Notes: generated from the letters alone by a model not told the origin. A stretch of 64,000 bases of DNA from Agrobacterium tumefaciens (GCF_013318015.2 NZ_CP115841.1:2356001-2420000), one strand, 5' to 3'; numbered from the stretch's first letter, positions 27,028-35,735 are shown. Made by a program: numbers and translations.

Positions 27028-27930
27028 TCAGCCCTGTTCCCGGTTGTTGAGTTTTTCGAGGTAAAGCAGGATACCGCTATGGTCGATATCGGCTCCACCA
27101 TCGCTGACGAAATCATCGAACTCCCGCGTTACCTGCTGGGTCAAAGGCAACGTCAGGGACAAATCCTTCGCCGTCGCCAGCACCCCGTTCAGATCCTTGA
27201 GCTGGAACTTGGAGGGTCCGCCTGGCGCGAAATCGCGCTTCACCATGCGTTCGCCGTGCAATTCCAATATCCGGCTTTCGGCAAAACCGCCACGTATGGC
27301 GTTACGGAACCCTTCGCGGGATGCCCCGCCCGCTTCCACAAGCATCATCGCCTCGGCAACCGCGCCGATGGTGATGGCGACGATCTGCTGGTTTGCGAGT
27401 TTGCAAAGCTGGCCCGCACCGGAGGGGCCGACATAGGTGAGCCTGCCCATCGGCGCGAAGAAATCCGAAAGACCAGAGATCAGCGCCTCATCGCCACCGG
27501 CCATGATCGCGAGCGTACCCGCCGTTGCGCCCGGCACACCGCCGGAGACCGGCGCATCGACATGATGAATGCCCATTGCCCGTAGCCGGGAGGAGTGTTC
27601 GCGCGCAATAGGCGGCGCAATGGAGCTGCTGTCGATGACAACAGCGCCTTTTTCCAGCGCTTCGGCCACACCCGCCTCGAACAGCACCTCGCCCACGGCT
27701 TTGCCATCGCTCAGCATGGTGATGACGATATCGGCACCCCTGGCGGCTTCGGCCGGCGATGCCGCGAGAACCGCGCCATCGGCAACCAGCGCCTCAGCCT
27801 TTTCGACGCTGCGGTTCCACACCGCAACCGAAAAGCCCGCGCCCAGCAGACGCCGGGCCATCGGCCCGCCCATCAGGCCTGTGCCGATAAAGGCAACCGA
27901 CCGCTTTTTCTCCTCCCCGCCGACACTCAT
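27028..27930 (-). CDS. NAD(P)-dependent beta-hydroxyacid dehydrogenase (HIBADH/L-threonate dehydrogenase family)
   Basis: A 300-residue oxidoreductase. Rossmann motif FIGTGLMGGPMARRLLGAGF near residue 13, substrate loop DAPVSGGVPGA (about 125), and the catalytic lysine in GAGQLCKLANQQI (about 175). Family members oxidise 3-hydroxyisobutyrate, L-threonate (LtnD) or reduce tartronate semialdehyde (GarR). Its start overlaps the stop of the DenD-like gene by 4 bp (ATGA), so the two are translationally coupled; in known C4 sugar-acid pathways LtnD and DenD occur in related clusters. The DUF1537 kinase normally found with them is absent here. Confidence 0.85.
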   Translation of the reverse strand: MSVGGEEKKRSVAFIGTGLMGGPMARRLLGAGFSVAVWNRSVEKAEALVADGAVLAASPAEAARGADIVITMLSDGKAVGEVLFEAGVAEALEKGAVVIDSSSIAPPIAREHSSRLRAMGIHHVDAPVSGGVPGATAGTLAIMAGGDEALISGLSDFFAPMGRLTYVGPSGAGQLCKLANQQIVAITIGAVAEAMMLVEAGGASREGFRNAIRGGFAESRILELHGERMVKRDFAPGGPSKFQLKDLNGVLATAKDLSLTLPLTQQVTREFDDFVSDGGADIDHSGILLYLEKLNNREQG

Positions 27931-28913
27931 TTCAGTGAACCTCCCAGTTCGTCCTCGATATGAACCTGAATGATCTCTTCGAAGGAGCTTTCAGCCGTAA
28001 AGCCAAGTTCACGGGCGCGCTTTGCTTCGAAACCGGGCGCCCAGCCTTCGCACATGCGCATGATCATCTCATTCGGCTCGCGGCGAATGAGGGCAACGGC
28101 CTTTTCGCCCGCAACCTTGCGCAGTGCTTCAATCTGTTCGCCAACGGTGGCGCTGAGGCCGGGCATGGACAGGTTGCGGCGCGGACCGACCTTTTCCACG
28201 TCGATCGTCGCACCATGAAGAAGGAAACCAACAGCGGAACGCGGCGAAGCGTGCCAATGGCGAATGCTTTCCGGCACCGGCAGAACCGCTTCCTGACCAA
28301 CCAGCGGCTCGCGCAGGATGTTGGAGAAGAAGCCGGAAGCGGCCGCATTCGGCTTGCCGGGGCGAATGCAGATCGTCGGCAGGCGAATGCCGATACCGTC
28401 GAAGAAACCGCGACGGCTATAGTCGGAGAGCAGCAGCTCGCAGATCGCTTTCTGCGTGCCGTAGCTGGTCAGCGGCGTGGTGTGGAACTCATCCGGAATC
28501 GGATAGGGGAGCGGCGCACCGAATACGGCGATCGACGAGGTGAAGACCACGCGCGGCTTGTAACCGTCCTTGCCGTTGGCAATGCGGATGGCGTCGAAGA
28601 GATAACGCGTGCCATCGAGATTGATACGGTAGCCCTTGTCGAAATCAAGTTCGGCTTCACCGGATACGATGGCAGCAAGATGAAAGATCACATCGGGGCG
28701 GGCTTCGACCAGCTTTTCGGCTTCGCCCGGCGCGGACAGATCGGCTGCGCGCGCATCAACCGCACCGGAGAAGCCGGCGGGCGCTTCAGGCTGAAACACG
28801 TCGATAAGCGTGAATCTGTCAATCGACTTGCCGCCAAGCGATCCATCCTTGACGAGACGCTGCGTCAGCTTACGGCCAACCATGCCTGCAGCACCGATGA
28901 TTGCAATATGCAT
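27927..28913 (-). CDS. NAD-dependent epimerase/dehydrogenase, D-erythronate dehydrogenase (DenD)-like
   Basis: A 328-residue extended SDR. The N-terminal cofactor loop is IAIIGAAGMVGRKLTQRLV; the catalytic residues are Ser in FTSSIAVFG and Tyr/Lys in SYGTQKAICELLL. The pattern and length fit the DenD group, which oxidises D-erythronate or related aldonates at C2. First gene of the leftward operon. ATG 28913 has a strong GAGGAGGAAG site, so the longer frame (to 28964) is rejected. A GntR-type operator candidate lies 82 bp upstream. Confidence 0.8.
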   Translation of the reverse strand: MHIAIIGAAGMVGRKLTQRLVKDGSLGGKSIDRFTLIDVFQPEAPAGFSGAVDARAADLSAPGEAEKLVEARPDVIFHLAAIVSGEAELDFDKGYRINLDGTRYLFDAIRIANGKDGYKPRVVFTSSIAVFGAPLPYPIPDEFHTTPLTSYGTQKAICELLLSDYSRRGFFDGIGIRLPTICIRPGKPNAAASGFFSNILREPLVGQEAVLPVPESIRHWHASPRSAVGFLLHGATIDVEKVGPRRNLSMPGLSATVGEQIEALRKVAGEKAVALIRREPNEMIMRMCEGWAPGFEAKRARELGFTAESSFEEIIQVHIEDELGGSLK

Positions 28914-28994
28914 ATCTTCCTCCTCTTTGGCCCGGTCATTCTCCCGAGACCGAAAAAACATCATCGGCTCGTGAACCGATAAATTAGCTTGTAA

Positions 28995-29009
28995 GGTTGT
29001 CTGATAACC
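28995..29009. promoter_or_regulatory. Candidate GntR/FCD operator 1 (divergent promoter)
   Basis: GGTTGTCTGATAACC, an imperfect palindrome within the longer inverted repeat TAAGGTT-N7-AACCTTA. It sits between the divergent DenD-like and D-2-hydroxyacid dehydrogenase genes. The same motif recurs at 31534-31548; 12 of 15 bases match, and both fit the palindrome GGTTGTC-W-GACAACC. TTGTC-N-GACAA cores are typical of GntR/FCD regulators. Confidence 0.6.
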
Positions 29010-29113
29010 TTATATGGTTTGATTGAAAATAGTATTTTTTCACAAACCGGCAAAAGCAAGGGCGAAAGACCTTTGCCCGGATATTTTAGGGCGGATTGGA
29101 CGGAGAGGGTGGA

Positions 29114-30559
29114 ATGACGATCGTGAGCGAACACGATATCGAGGAATTGCGGTTCTCGCTGAAGAACAGGCTGGGCGAGGCATTGCTGCTGACATCGCAG
29201 GAAGACATGCTGCGCTATTGCCGCGACTGGCATGGCGACGTCACCAGTTCGGCGGTAGCCGTCATCCGCCCCCGTTCAACCAAGGAAGTCTCCGATACGG
29301 TTCGCGCCTGCGCCGAACTCGGTCTCGCCATCATCCCTCAGGGCGGCAATACCGGGCTGGTGCTCGGCGGCATTCCCGATGAGCCAAAGCGTCAGGTCGT
29401 GCTGAGCCTCGAGCGCATGAACGCCATCCGCACCATAGACAGCGACGATTTTTCGGCTGTCGTTGAAGCCGGCTGCATTCTGTCGGAATTCAAGGATGCG
29501 GTTCAGGACAAGGGAATGTTCTTTCCGCTGTCGCTCGGCGCGCAGGGCAGCTGCCGCATCGGCGGCAACGTCTCCACCAATGCTGGCGGCATCAACGTTC
29601 TGCGTTACGGCATGACCCGCGAACTGGTGCTGGGTCTCGAAGTGGTATTGCCTGATGGCACCATCTGGAATGGCCTGTCGACGCTGCGTAAGGACAATCG
29701 TGGCATTGACCTGAAGCAGCTTTTCATCGGCGCGGAAGGAACACTCGGCATCATCACGGCCGTGTCCGTAAAGCTCTACCCCAATCCAGAACATGTCGAG
29801 ACGGCACTGCTCGGCCTCAATTCGCTGGATGACGCCATCAAGCTTTATCGCCGCGCCCGCCGCGAATGCTGCGACCTGATGTCCGCCTTCGAATTCATGC
29901 CGCCCGTCGCCTTCACGCTCGCAATCGAAGCAATCCCTGACCTTAAAATGCCGATCGCCGGAGATTATCCGGCCTATGTGCTGATGGAAATTTCCGGCTC
30001 GGGGCTAGTAGACACTGCCGACCTGATGGGACGGTTCCTCGAGGGCGTCATGGAAGACGGTCTGGTGCTGGACGGCGTCATCGCCTCCTCGCGAGCACAG
30101 GCGCAATCTCTGTGGCTTTTCCGCGAGGGCATGAACGAGGGTCAGGCGCTGCGCGGCAGCCATATGCGCACCGATATTTCCGTGCCGCTGTCAAAACTTG
30201 CGGCGTTCGTGGCCGAAGCAGAGGCTGAACTGGCGGAAAAACTGCCGGAATGCCTGGCGGTTTCCTATGGCCATGTCGGAGACGGCAACGTCCATCTCAA
30301 TGTGCTGCCGCCAAACGGAGCAACGCCGCAGGAGCGCGAAACCTTCATCTACAAATCGAAAACCCTCGTCAACGAAGTCCTTGACCGTTACGTCGGCAGC
30401 ATCAGCGCTGAGCACGGCATCGGCCGCCTGAAACGCTCCGATTTCGAAAGCCGGCTATCTGATGTGCAGCGCCGGATGATCACGGGTTTGAAAAATGCCT
30501 TTGACCCCGATTTGCGTATGAATCCCGGTTGCCAGATAACCCTGCAACCGGATAGCTAA
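29114..30559 (+). CDS. FAD-linked D-2-hydroxyacid dehydrogenase (D-2-hydroxyglutarate dehydrogenase/GlcD type)
   Basis: A 481-residue flavoprotein with a PCMH FAD-binding domain (IIPQGGNTGLVLGG near residue 75; GSCRIGGNVSTNAGG near 145; DLKQLFIGAEGTLGIIT near 205) and a C-terminal FAD-linked oxidase domain with YGHVGDGNVHLNVL and SAEHGIGRLKR. The wording of the central motifs is closest to D-2-hydroxyglutarate dehydrogenase, although D-lactate or glycolate oxidase subunits are related. ATG 29114 has GAGAGGGTGGA just upstream, so the TTG at 29096 is not used. It is first in a rightward transcript followed by the GntR regulator. Confidence 0.82.
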   Translation: MTIVSEHDIEELRFSLKNRLGEALLLTSQEDMLRYCRDWHGDVTSSAVAVIRPRSTKEVSDTVRACAELGLAIIPQGGNTGLVLGGIPDEPKRQVVLSLERMNAIRTIDSDDFSAVVEAGCILSEFKDAVQDKGMFFPLSLGAQGSCRIGGNVSTNAGGINVLRYGMTRELVLGLEVVLPDGTIWNGLSTLRKDNRGIDLKQLFIGAEGTLGIITAVSVKLYPNPEHVETALLGLNSLDDAIKLYRRARRECCDLMSAFEFMPPVAFTLAIEAIPDLKMPIAGDYPAYVLMEISGSGLVDTADLMGRFLEGVMEDGLVLDGVIASSRAQAQSLWLFREGMNEGQALRGSHMRTDISVPLSKLAAFVAEAEAELAEKLPECLAVSYGHVGDGNVHLNVLPPNGATPQERETFIYKSKTLVNEVLDRYVGSISAEHGIGRLKRSDFESRLSDVQRRMITGLKNAFDPDLRMNPGCQITLQPDS

Positions 30560-30678
30560 TCGAGAAACAGCAAAGGCGGCGGAATACGCCGCCTCTGAAA
30601 ACCCCGCTGACGGCGAAGGAGGAAGTCGCCTGCCGCGGGAAAAAACGGACCAATCGTTTCTGTGGAACGGGAGCAATC

Positions 30679-31395
30679 ATGACGCTGGAGTTCAGTCAGA
30701 TACATCGCAACGATCATCTGCCCGGCCGGATCGCCGCGGAGATCGCCCGCGAAATTAATGATTCGAAACTCGGGCCGGGCGACAGGCTGCCGACGGAACA
30801 TGTTCTGGCGAAAACCTTCGGCGTCAGCCGCTCGGTCATTCGTGAAGCGATCGCGCAATTGCGCAACGAAGGTTTTGTCGAAACACGGCAAGGCGTGGGC
30901 GCTTTCGTCACCGATCCCCGGCAGAGACTGTCCATTCGCATCGAGCGGTCCCGTCTGAACGATCCGGATAATTTCCGCGATCTCTTCCAGCTTCGCATGC
31001 CGATGGAAATCGAGGCGGCGGGTCTGGCGGCACTCCACCGCAACCCGCAGCAGCTGGCGCGGCTGGCGGCGGCACTGGAAAAGATGCGAACGACCGACGA
31101 CTGGTCGACGGAGGGCGTTGCGGCCGATCTCGACTTTCACCGTATTCTGGCGGAAGCGACGCAGAACGAATATTTCCTGATGTTTCTCGGCTTTATCGCA
31201 GAACGCATCAGCTCGGCTATCAACATCGCCTTCTCCCGTGCTATTTTCGGGGAAATCCTAGAGGTGACGATCGCCGAACATGTGGCAATCTTCGAAGCCG
31301 TCGAACGCGCCGATGCGACTGCGGCCAAGGATGCGATGCGCAAACATCTGCTCGGGGCAGCAAGCCGGGTCAATCTGGAACTGGATATCTTCTGA
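30679..31395 (+). CDS. GntR-family (FCD/FadR subfamily) transcriptional regulator
   Basis: A 238-residue regulator. Winged helix at residues 10-75: GPGDRLPTEHVLAKTFGVSR and SVIREAIAQLRNEGFVETRQ followed by GVGAFV. The C-terminal FCD ligand domain (about 95-230) retains metal-binding positions in DLDFHRIL and EHVAIFEAVE. It lies in the middle of the sugar-acid locus, between the flavoprotein and the XylX-like gene, so it is the likely local regulator. Two matching palindromes at 28995 and 31534 flank it and are its best candidate targets. The effector is probably the sugar acid or a pathway intermediate (inference). Confidence 0.88.
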   Translation: MTLEFSQIHRNDHLPGRIAAEIAREINDSKLGPGDRLPTEHVLAKTFGVSRSVIREAIAQLRNEGFVETRQGVGAFVTDPRQRLSIRIERSRLNDPDNFRDLFQLRMPMEIEAAGLAALHRNPQQLARLAAALEKMRTTDDWSTEGVAADLDFHRILAEATQNEYFLMFLGFIAERISSAINIAFSRAIFGEILEVTIAEHVAIFEAVERADATAAKDAMRKHLLGAASRVNLELDIF

Positions 31396-31533
31396 GCCGC
31401 AAACAGAAGCTTAAACGGCAAAGCTATAGGACAGGTTTCGCTGCTTTCCGGCAATCCAGAGGCGAAAGACGATAATTTTGTCTGCGGTGCCGCTAGACTC
31501 GCTGTAAAAGTCATACTAAGAAGAATGAGATTA

Positions 31534-31548
31534 GGTTGTCAGACATCC
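31534..31548. promoter_or_regulatory. Candidate GntR/FCD operator 2
   Basis: GGTTGTCAGACATCC, 54 bp before the XylX-like start and matching operator 1. It would control the dehydratase-TRAP transcript. Confidence 0.55.
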
Positions 31549-31601
31549 AGACAATATGACCGCAGGAGGCGGCTGTCGGAGGGCTGAAGGGGAGGATATA
31601 T

Positions 31602-32762
31602 ATGACCGGCTCAAGGTCCATCGACGCTACCGCTATTTTGCCTGAAGACTTTGAAAACGCCCTGCTCGTCGGCCGCGTATGGTCGAAAAGCGAAGGCGGC
31701 CCCTGCCCCGTTCTGCTCAAAGGCGGCGTGCTTTACGACCTCACCTCTATTTCGCCGACCATGTCGGAACTTCTGGAAAAGACGGATCTGGTGGAGCTGC
31801 TTGCAGACACCGGCACATTCGTAGCGCTTGGCGCGCTCGAGGCCTTTCTGGATGGCTCCGCTGGTGAACTTCTCGCCCCCAACGATATTCAGGCCGTCAA
31901 GGCTGCAGGCGTGACCTTCGCCGACAGCATGCTGGAACGCGTGATCGAGGAGCAGGCCAAAGGCGATCCACTTCGCGCGCAGGAAATACGCGGACGGCTG
32001 GCGCCGGTTCTCGGCGACAATCTCAAGGGACTTGAGGCCGGTTCGGAAAAAGCAGCCGAAGTGAAGAAACTGCTGCAGGAAATGGGCCTGTGGTCGCAAT
32101 ATCTGGAAGTTGGCATCGGTCCGGATGCGGAGATATTCTCCAAGGCGCAGGCCATGGCCTCCGTCGGCTGCGGCGCGCTGATCGGCGTTCACCCGAAGTC
32201 GCAGTGGAACAACCCGGAGCCGGAAGTGGTGCTGGCCATTGCCTCCGACGGCCGTATCGTTGGCGCGACGCTCGGCAACGACGTCAACCTGCGTGACTTC
32301 GAGGGCCGCTCCGCCCTCCTGCTCAGCAAAGCAAAAGACAACAACGCATCCTGCGCAATCGGTCCCTTCATCCGCCTGTTTGATGGACGCTTTACCATCG
32401 AAGACGTGAAGAAGGCGCAGATATCGCTTCTGGTCGAAGGCGAGGACGGCTTCACCATGACCGGTGCAAGCGCAATGCAGGCGATCAGCCGCACGCCGGA
32501 AAACCTCGCTTCCCAGCTCTTGAACCGCAACCATCAGTATCCTGACGGCGCCGTCTTTTTCCTTGGTACGATGTTCGCGCCGGTAAAGGACCGCCATGGC
32601 CCGGGTCTCGGCTTCACCCACTCCAAGGGCGACCGTGTCGAAATCTCCACGCCCAAGCTCGGCAAGCTGATCAACTGGGTCACGACGACAGACGAATGCC
32701 CGGAATGGACATTCGGCACCGCGGCCCTCATGCGCAACCTGGCGAAACGCGGGCTGCTCTAG
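31602..32762 (+). CDS. Fumarylacetoacetate-hydrolase-family 2-keto-3-deoxy-aldonate dehydratase (XylX-like)
   Basis: A 386-residue FAH-fold enzyme. It resembles, from memory, Caulobacter XylX, which dehydrates 2-keto-3-deoxy-xylonate to 2-oxoglutarate semialdehyde: the N-terminal pattern EDFENALLVGRVW, SQYLEVGIGPDAEIFSKAQ, and the metal site region WNNPEPEVVLA followed by GNDVNLRDFEGRSALLLSKA. The SD sequence GGGGAGG is strong. The IlvD/Edd dehydratase 4.6 kb away would make its substrate. No 2-oxoglutarate-semialdehyde dehydrogenase is present in the window, so the last step must be encoded elsewhere if the pathway is right. Confidence 0.8.
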   Translation: MTGSRSIDATAILPEDFENALLVGRVWSKSEGGPCPVLLKGGVLYDLTSISPTMSELLEKTDLVELLADTGTFVALGALEAFLDGSAGELLAPNDIQAVKAAGVTFADSMLERVIEEQAKGDPLRAQEIRGRLAPVLGDNLKGLEAGSEKAAEVKKLLQEMGLWSQYLEVGIGPDAEIFSKAQAMASVGCGALIGVHPKSQWNNPEPEVVLAIASDGRIVGATLGNDVNLRDFEGRSALLLSKAKDNNASCAIGPFIRLFDGRFTIEDVKKAQISLLVEGEDGFTMTGASAMQAISRTPENLASQLLNRNHQYPDGAVFFLGTMFAPVKDRHGPGLGFTHSKGDRVEISTPKLGKLINWVTTTDECPEWTFGTAALMRNLAKRGLL

Positions 32763-32856
32763 GCAATCCAGCAAAACTGCATCGCGGTTTTGCGCCCAGA
32801 ATTGCGAAAACCCATAGGTGGAGCATTGAGGGCGATCCTTCGTCGAAAATGCTCCA
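32758..32856. repeat. Intercistronic palindromic element (RIME-like)
   Basis: Two inverted repeats fill the spacer between the XylX-like gene and dctQ: GCAAAAC/GTTTTGC (32771-32793) and the 8-bp perfect GGAGCATT/AATGCTCC (32820-32855). The element starts on the stop codon of the upstream gene. It resembles the dispersed intergenic mosaic palindromes of Rhizobiaceae. Confidence 0.55.
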
Positions 32857-32878
32857 GATATTTCTTCGGGAGGGGAAA

Positions 32879-33409
32879 ATGCAAAAGACCATCAATCTCT
32901 TTTACCGGATTCTCGAAATCATTCTCGTCCTGCTGCTCGCCGGCATGTCGATCATGGTCTTCGTCAACGTTGTCATGCGTTACACGATGAATTCCGGCAT
33001 CAATATCTCGGAAGAATTGTCGCGATACTTCTTCGTATGGCTGACCTTCATCGGCGCCGTACTGACCTTCCGTGAAAACAGCCATATGGGCATCGAAACT
33101 CTCGTGATGTTCCTGTCGCGCCGCGCCCGTGTCGTGTGCATGGTCTTGTCGAACATTATCATTCTGGGCTGTTCCGCCATCTTCTTCTGGGGAACATGGA
33201 AGCAGTCCGCCATCAACGCCAGCATGCATGCGCCTGTCACCAAGCTGTCGATGATCTGGGTCTACGGCATCGGCATGTTCACCGGCGGCCTGATGTTCAT
33301 CATCGCTCTGGAACGCCTCTACCGTTATGTGACGGGCCGCGTGACAGAGGATGAAATCGCCCAGTTCGCCGGCGAGAACCTCACGATCGAACAGCTTTCG
33401 GAGCGCTGA
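32879..33409 (+). CDS. TRAP transporter small permease subunit (DctQ-type)
   Basis: A 176-residue inner-membrane protein with four hydrophobic helices, beginning ILEIILVLLLAGMSIMVFVN and including SRYFFVWLTFIGAVLTFREN, the typical DctQ second-helix motif. It partners the DctM and DctP proteins encoded next. ATG 32879 follows GGGAGGGGAAA; the frame is open further upstream into the XylX-like gene but the DctQ fold starts here. It is separated from dctM by 4 bp. Confidence 0.9.
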   Translation: MQKTINLFYRILEIILVLLLAGMSIMVFVNVVMRYTMNSGINISEELSRYFFVWLTFIGAVLTFRENSHMGIETLVMFLSRRARVVCMVLSNIIILGCSAIFFWGTWKQSAINASMHAPVTKLSMIWVYGIGMFTGGLMFIIALERLYRYVTGRVTEDEIAQFAGENLTIEQLSER

Positions 33410-33413
33410 TACC

Positions 33414-34691
33414 ATGACACTTTTCGTTTTTGTCGGCTCTCTTCTCGGAGCCATGGCGATTGGCGTTCCCGTCGCTTTCTCGCTGATGTTCTGTGGCGTC
33501 GTGCTCATGTGGTACATGGGCATGTTCAACACCGCGATCATCGCCCAGAACATGATCTCGGGCGCGGACACCTTCACGCTGCTCGCCATCCCCTTCTTCA
33601 TTCTGGCTGGCGAACTGATGAACTCCGGTGGTCTTTCCCGCCGCATCATCGACTTTGCGATTGCGCTTGTGGGCCATATCAGGGGCGGTCTCGGTATCGT
33701 CGCGATTGTCGCGGCCATCATCATGGCCAGCATCTCCGGTTCGGCCGCTGCCGACACCGCAGCCCTTGCCGCAATCCTCATCCCGATGATGGCGAAAGCC
33801 GGTTACAACATTCCGCGCTCCGGCGGCCTCATCGCTGCAGGCGGCATCATTGCCCCGGTCATTCCGCCTTCCATGGCCTTCATCGTCTTCGGCGTCGCCG
33901 CCAACGTTTCGATCACCCAGCTCTTCCTTGCCGGTATCGTACCCGGCATTCTGATGGGCATTTCGCTGATCATCGCCTGGCTGATCGTGGTCCGAAAGGA
34001 TAACATCAAGCCGCTGCCCAAGACCTCGGGCAAGGAACGTCTGGTTGCCACGGTACGCGCCGGCTGGGCGCTTGGCATGCCGGTCATCATTCTGGGCGGC
34101 ATCAAGGCAGGCATCATGACGCCGACGGAAGCCGCCGTTGTCGCTGCCGGCTACGCTCTTTTCGTCGGCATGGTGATCTACCGCGAACTGAAGCCGGCGG
34201 ATCTGTTCCACGTTCTTCTGCGCGCTGCCAAGAGCACCTCGATCATCATGTTCCTTGTCTGCGCAGCCCTCGTCTCCGCATGGCTCATCACGGCTGCGAA
34301 CATTCCAAACGAAGTCGCAGGTTATATCGAACCGCTGATCGATCGTCCGATGCTTCTGATGGTTGCCATGATGGTGCTGGTCTTCATCGTAGGAACCGCG
34401 CTCGACCTGACACCAACCATCCTGATCCTGACGCCCGTTCTGATGCCCATCGTCAAGCAGGCAGGCATCGACCCGGTCTATTTCGGCGTCCTCTTCATCA
34501 TCAACAATGCCATCGGCCTGATTACCCCGCCGGTCGGTGTCGTGCTGAACGTCGTCTCAGGCGTCGGACGCATCCCGCTCGGCAAGGTCACGATCGGTGT
34601 CTGGCCTTTCCTCGTTGCAGAAACCATCGTTCTGGCGTTGCTCGTGGTTTTCCCGGACATCGTGATGGTTCCGCTGCAGTACCTTCGTTAA
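33414..34691 (+). CDS. TRAP transporter large permease subunit (DctM-type)
   Basis: A 425-residue membrane protein with about 12 helices that forms the sodium-coupled translocation unit. Visible family features are FVGSLLGAMAIGVPVAFSLM at the N-terminus, IPFFILAGELMNSGGLSRRI, GSAAADTAALAAILIPMM and the C-terminal GLITPPVGVVLNVVSGV. It follows dctQ by 4 bp and precedes the binding-protein gene. The substrate follows from the locus and is likely a sugar acid or related carboxylate. Confidence 0.93.
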   Translation: MTLFVFVGSLLGAMAIGVPVAFSLMFCGVVLMWYMGMFNTAIIAQNMISGADTFTLLAIPFFILAGELMNSGGLSRRIIDFAIALVGHIRGGLGIVAIVAAIIMASISGSAAADTAALAAILIPMMAKAGYNIPRSGGLIAAGGIIAPVIPPSMAFIVFGVAANVSITQLFLAGIVPGILMGISLIIAWLIVVRKDNIKPLPKTSGKERLVATVRAGWALGMPVIILGGIKAGIMTPTEAAVVAAGYALFVGMVIYRELKPADLFHVLLRAAKSTSIIMFLVCAALVSAWLITAANIPNEVAGYIEPLIDRPMLLMVAMMVLVFIVGTALDLTPTILILTPVLMPIVKQAGIDPVYFGVLFIINNAIGLITPPVGVVLNVVSGVGRIPLGKVTIGVWPFLVAETIVLALLVVFPDIVMVPLQYLR

Positions 34692-34727
34692 TCGCCACTT
34701 CTCAACCAAAATCCAAGGGAGGATATT

Positions 34728-35735
34728 ATGAGAAAGCTTCTTCTGACCACCACGGCCATCGCTTTTGCGGTGGGCGCCGCAGCCCCGGCAATGGCTGAAT
34801 TCAACAGCCGCAACATCCGCGTTTCGAACGGCATCAACCAGGACCACCCGGTCGGCAACGGCATCAAGGCCATGCAGGCCTGCCTCGACGACAAGTCGGG
34901 CGGCAAGCTGAAGCTGACGGCATTCTGGGGCGGCGCTCTCGGCGGTGACCTTCAGGCGACGCAGGCCCTGCGCTCCGGCGTTCAGGAAGCGGTTGTTACG
35001 TCCTCGTCACCGCTCGTCGGCCTGATCCCGTCGCTCGGCGTCTTCGACCTGCCGTTCCTGTTTTCCAATGCCAAGGAAGCCGATGCCGTGATGGACGGCG
35101 CCTTCGGCGACATGATGAACAAGAAGCTGGAAGAACAGGGCCTCGTAAACCTGGCCTACTGGGAAAACGGTTTCCGCAACCTCTCGAACTCCAAGCACGC
35201 CGTGAACAAGTGGGAAGACTTTTCCGGCCTGAAGGTTCGCGTGATGCAGAACAACATCTTCCTCGACACCTTCCAGAACCTCGGCGCCAATGCAACGCCG
35301 ATGGCTTTCGGTGAAGTGTTCTCGGCACTTGAAACCAACGCGATCGACGCACAGGAAAACCCCTATGTGACGATCGACACCTCCAAGTTCTACGAGGTGC
35401 AGAAGTACATCACCGAGACGAACCACGCCTACACGCCGTTCCTCTTCCTCTTCTCCAAGCCGATCTTCGACAGCTACACGCCCGAAGAACAGACGGCCCT
35501 GCGCGAATGCGCAGTCGTCGGCCGTGACGAAGAGCGCAAGGTCATCCGCGAACTGAACCAGAAGTCGCTGGAAAAGATCAAGGCTGCAGGACTTGAAGTG
35601 AACTCGCTGTCTGCGGAAGAGCAGGCACGTATCCGCGAAAAGTCGATGGTCGTCTACGAAAAGCACAAGGCTGAAATCGGTGCCGACGTCGTTGACGCCG
35701 TTCTGGCGGACCTGAAGAAGATCCGCGGCCAGTAA
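34728..35735 (+). CDS. TRAP transporter periplasmic solute-binding protein (DctP-type)
   Basis: A 335-residue secreted binding protein. Sec signal peptide MRKLLLTTTAIAFAVGAAAP with cleavage after AMA (residue about 23). The mature part shows family features LPFLFSNAKEADAVMDG and YWENGFRNLSNSKH, followed by KVRVMQN, where the conserved arginine binds the substrate carboxylate, and the closing TNAIDAQENPY. A strong GGGAGG ribosome site precedes the ATG. It is last in the operon, and a good terminator follows at 35754. Confidence 0.93.
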   Translation: MRKLLLTTTAIAFAVGAAAPAMAEFNSRNIRVSNGINQDHPVGNGIKAMQACLDDKSGGKLKLTAFWGGALGGDLQATQALRSGVQEAVVTSSSPLVGLIPSLGVFDLPFLFSNAKEADAVMDGAFGDMMNKKLEEQGLVNLAYWENGFRNLSNSKHAVNKWEDFSGLKVRVMQNNIFLDTFQNLGANATPMAFGEVFSALETNAIDAQENPYVTIDTSKFYEVQKYITETNHAYTPFLFLFSKPIFDSYTPEEQTALRECAVVGRDEERKVIRELNQKSLEKIKAAGLEVNSLSAEEQARIREKSMVVYEKHKAEIGADVVDAVLADLKKIRGQ

